DNA of 6,559 bases, from the NCBI GenBank assembly GCA_027065835.1, contig JAMONK010000213.1:1-6559 (forward strand), in the 5' to 3' direction. The notes beneath the pieces were generated by a model. It worked only from the letters and a program-made list of their open reading frames with translations. It was not told the origin of the DNA and searched no databases. The position numbers and the translations under genes are program-made. Shown here in pieces: positions 5,029 through 6,559 of this stretch. Source of the DNA: Thermococcus sp. (GTDB taxonomy: Archaea; Methanobacteriota_B; Thermococci; Thermococcales; Thermococcaceae). Positions within the stretch are counted from its first letter, which is position 1. The number at the start of each line of letters is the position of its first letter.

Positions 5029-5661
5029 ATGGAAGTCAGTAGGGAGCGTCTCTTCCATTTTGCCGGCCTCATACCCCTGCTTACAGTTCCGTGGCTTGGG
5101 ACAACATGGCTTATCTTCACAGTTCTAGCGGTACTGCATCGATTCCGGGGAAGGGTGTGGCGGCTCTACGGGTCCCTAAACGGAGGATTCAGCAGGTACC
5201 TGGTCGTCGGGATGGCCTCCGCATACCTCACCGAGATCCTGGCGGTCATAGACAACCTGAAGTACCCGCCGGAGAAAAGGGCCCTTCTCAGTCCCGACCC
5301 GTCAACAGACCTGTACCTGGCGTTCGCCTACTATCTGCCCTTTGTTCTGTACTGGGGGCTCGTTGTGAGGCGCTACAACTACTCCTGGAGGGAGGTTTTC
5401 CTGATAGGTGGAGCGACGGGCATCCTCATGGAGCAGATGGGGGCGGTCTTCCTCTCGATGAACCCGATAGCTTGGTTATACGTTCTCCTTGTGTACGGCT
5501 CATACAAGGCGATCCCCGTGCTCACCGCCGAGGACTGCCTGGGGAAAATGGAGCGGCGAAAAATCGGGAGGTGGAAAAAGCTCGTCCTGGGCCTTACAGT
5601 GGAGTTTGCAGCGTTCATCTCAGCTGGGGCTTTGCTGGGGCTCTTTAAAGCACTCATGTAG
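5029..5661 (+). CDS. Unrecognised polytopic membrane protein coupled to the lipase
   Basis: A 210-residue integral membrane protein that I do not recognise. Hydrophobic segments lie near residues 10-36 (one long or two short spans), 56-75, 95-113, 122-142, 146-165 and 184-208, so about six spans. Loops rich in R/K follow the first span (R38-R45) and precede the last (R176-K184), suggesting these face the cytosol. Acidic residues sit inside two spans (Glu69 in Y-L-T-E-I-L-A, Glu135 in G-I-L-M-E-Q-M-G); unusual for passive anchors, they hint at an active site or ligand/ion pocket. The ATG at 5029 has GGAGGG (5018-5023) five bases upstream, inside the end of the lipase gene. The one-base gap to that gene indicates co-translation and a shared process, perhaps handling of a lipid or an ester at the membrane. 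A longer open frame reaching back to 4933 overlaps the lipase and is not used. Confidence 0.85.
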   Translation: MEVSRERLFHFAGLIPLLTVPWLGTTWLIFTVLAVLHRFRGRVWRLYGSLNGGFSRYLVVGMASAYLTEILAVIDNLKYPPEKRALLSPDPSTDLYLAFAYYLPFVLYWGLVVRRYNYSWREVFLIGGATGILMEQMGAVFLSMNPIAWLYVLLVYGSYKAIPVLTAEDCLGKMERRKIGRWKKLVLGLTVEFAAFISAGALLGLFKALM

Positions 5662-5667
5662 CACTGG

Positions 5668-5681
5668 AGCGGCCGCTTTTT
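5668..5681 (+). terminator. Palindrome plus T5 terminator after the membrane protein gene
   Basis: AGCGGCCGCT (5668-5677) is a perfect ten-base palindrome followed directly by TTTTT (5677-5681). As RNA it can form only a short 3-base stem, so the T run is likely the main signal. It lies seven bases after the stop codon and just before the next promoter element. Confidence 0.45.
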
Positions 5682-5684
5682 CTG

Positions 5685-5700
5685 CACAATCCTTTTAGTG
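5685..5700 (+). promoter_or_regulatory. BRE/TATA-like promoter of the putative metallopeptidase gene
   Basis: CACAATCCTTTTA (5685-5697) repeats exactly the element before the lipase gene, and TTTTAGTG would be the TATA box. Initiation about 25 bases downstream falls near 5720, after the in-frame GTG at 5698 but before the ATG at 5731. If this promoter is real, the GTG cannot be the start because it lies inside the TATA region. Confidence 0.5.
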
Positions 5701-5730
5701 GCTGATGAAAAGCCACAAATCGTGGTGCCA

Positions 5731-6531
5731 ATGCTCCTCGACACCTTTTCAGATTTTTTAACGGAGTGGGACGGCAATGCAGAAAGCTGGCTTAGGTACA
5801 TCCAGGGGTATCCTGAGCTCTTTGAAAAGATAAAACGGGACTACGAGCGCTATGGGACTGACTGGAGGAACTCCCTGAAGCTTCTGAACAGGAGAGACCT
5901 CGAAGGACTTCGGCTTGCACACGAGCGGTTGCTTGAGTCCCTTCCACGGGTGGAGGCGAAAATCGGCGAAGCCTTCGGAATCGGGCCAGGAAAGTACAAT
6001 GTCGTCATCTACGTTGGACTTGAGAACGGGGCAGGGTGGGTGACGGAGTTCAGGGGAAAGGTCTCGGTCCTCTTCGGTCTTGAATCAATAGCCGAGCTGG
6101 GATGGTACGGGAGAATCGAAGGACTGATAGCACATGAGTTCGGCCACGTTCTCCATTGGATTTTGAGGGGGGAGAACATAGAGGAGCTTGAGAACGAGAA
6201 TATATTCTGGCTCTACACGGAGGGATTCGCCCAGAGGGTGGAGGACATCCTAACGGGGAGACCCTGGCACCTCGAATACGATGGATGGTTCGAATGGTGC
6301 ACGAGAAACGAGCGGCGCATTAAGGGGGAGTTCTCAAGAAGGGTCCGGGAAAACGAACCGCTGAACCCGTTCTTTGGCTCGTGGTACGAGCTCTTTGGAA
6401 TGAAGTTCACAGGCTACTATCTCGGCTACAGGTTCATCAGGTGGCTTGAAGAGACGCTCTCCTTTGAAGAGATAGCAAAACTGAAGAAAGAAAGGGTCAG
6501 GGACATGATTCTGGAGTTCCTCGAGGGCTAG
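5731..6531 (+). CDS. Putative cytosolic zinc metallopeptidase (HEXXH plus downstream E)
   Basis: A 266-residue protein with the zinc-binding motif H-E-F-G-H (135-139) in a predicted helix (I-E-G-L-I-A-H-E-F-G-H-V-L-H-W) and a second helix containing Y-T-E-G-F-A-Q (162-168), whose Glu164, 24 residues after the second His, is a likely third zinc ligand as in gluzincins (compare N-E-G-F-A in M1 peptidases). Glu136 would be the catalytic base. The N-terminal third is helical and charged (D/E/K/R, W, Y); the strand N-V-V-I-Y-V-G (90-96) and V-S-V-L-F-G-L (111-117) precede the active-site helix, the usual zincin order. The C-terminal part has Y-Y-L-G-Y-R-F-I-R-W (229-238), a likely closing helix. 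No signal peptide or membrane span is seen. I cannot name the family; the substrate is unknown. ATG 5731 is preferred, with GGTG four bases upstream; the GTG at 5698 has no ribosome binding site and lies in the promoter, but would add 11 residues. Confidence 0.85.
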   Translation: MLLDTFSDFLTEWDGNAESWLRYIQGYPELFEKIKRDYERYGTDWRNSLKLLNRRDLEGLRLAHERLLESLPRVEAKIGEAFGIGPGKYNVVIYVGLENGAGWVTEFRGKVSVLFGLESIAELGWYGRIEGLIAHEFGHVLHWILRGENIEELENENIFWLYTEGFAQRVEDILTGRPWHLEYDGWFEWCTRNERRIKGEFSRRVRENEPLNPFFGSWYELFGMKFTGYYLGYRFIRWLEETLSFEEIAKLKKERVRDMILEFLEG

Positions 6532-6559
6532 ATGTTTTCCCTTCTGTCTATTATGTGCT
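6532..6559 (+). terminator. T-rich tail after the metallopeptidase gene
   Basis: TTTTCCCTTCTGTCTATT lies within a few bases of the TAG stop and resembles the pyrimidine-rich terminators elsewhere in the window. The window ends here, so its extent cannot be judged. Confidence 0.4.

Noticed and set aside
5091..5648. Plus-strand frame of 185 codons inside the membrane protein gene
   Set aside because: It is the shifted frame of a convincing polytopic membrane protein; its product is rich in R, G, P and S as expected from out-of-frame GC-rich DNA.
1..6559. CRISPR array, tRNA, rRNA, insertion sequence or att site
   Set aside because: No regularly spaced direct repeats, cloverleaf with T-loop consensus, rRNA-like stretch, transposase or flanking terminal repeats were seen on either strand.

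Overview
The window looks like a chromosomal segment of a hyperthermophilic euryarchaeon of the order Thermococcales, most likely Thermococcus. The signs are archaeal BRE/TATA promoters, strong GGAGGTG-type ribosome binding sites, TTG and GTG starts, short pyrimidine-rich terminators, lysine/glutamate-rich GC-leaning coding sequence, and gene types familiar from that order. This assignment is inferred from style and protein character, not from a database match. All genes are on the + strand.

Layout: (1) 1-120 is the 3' end of a biotin carrier (BCCP-like) subunit gene, with the biotinylation motif just inside the window, followed by a pyrimidine-rich terminator. (2) 121-300 is a regulatory gap with two inverted repeats, a clear BRE/TATA and a strong ribosome binding site. 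(3) 301-3360 is a probable operon: a CstA-family transporter, an unrecognised 88-residue protein starting with TTG, and a cysteine-free ArsA/Get3-type P-loop ATPase. (4) 3361-3512 is a gap with no convincing gene. (5) 3513-4169 encodes a single-span membrane-anchored protein; I propose a resemblance to the eukaryotic translocon factor CCDC47, as a hypothesis only. (6) 4245-5661 is a two-gene unit: an alpha/beta-hydrolase of the monoacylglycerol lipase/lysophospholipase type, then after one base an unrecognised polytopic membrane protein. (7) 5731-6531 encodes a cytosolic HEXXH plus downstream-E zincin-like putative metallopeptidase, with its own promoter. (8) 6532-6559 is a T-rich tail that may be a terminator.

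The two most interesting points are a Get3/ArsA-like ATPase followed by a CCDC47-like membrane protein, a possible archaeal membrane-protein biogenesis pair, and the tight grouping of CstA with a tiny unknown protein and that ATPase. The tiny protein recalls, by position only, the small YbdD/YjiX partner encoded next to bacterial CstA/BtsT. The lipase and its coupled membrane protein probably form a separate lipid-related unit.
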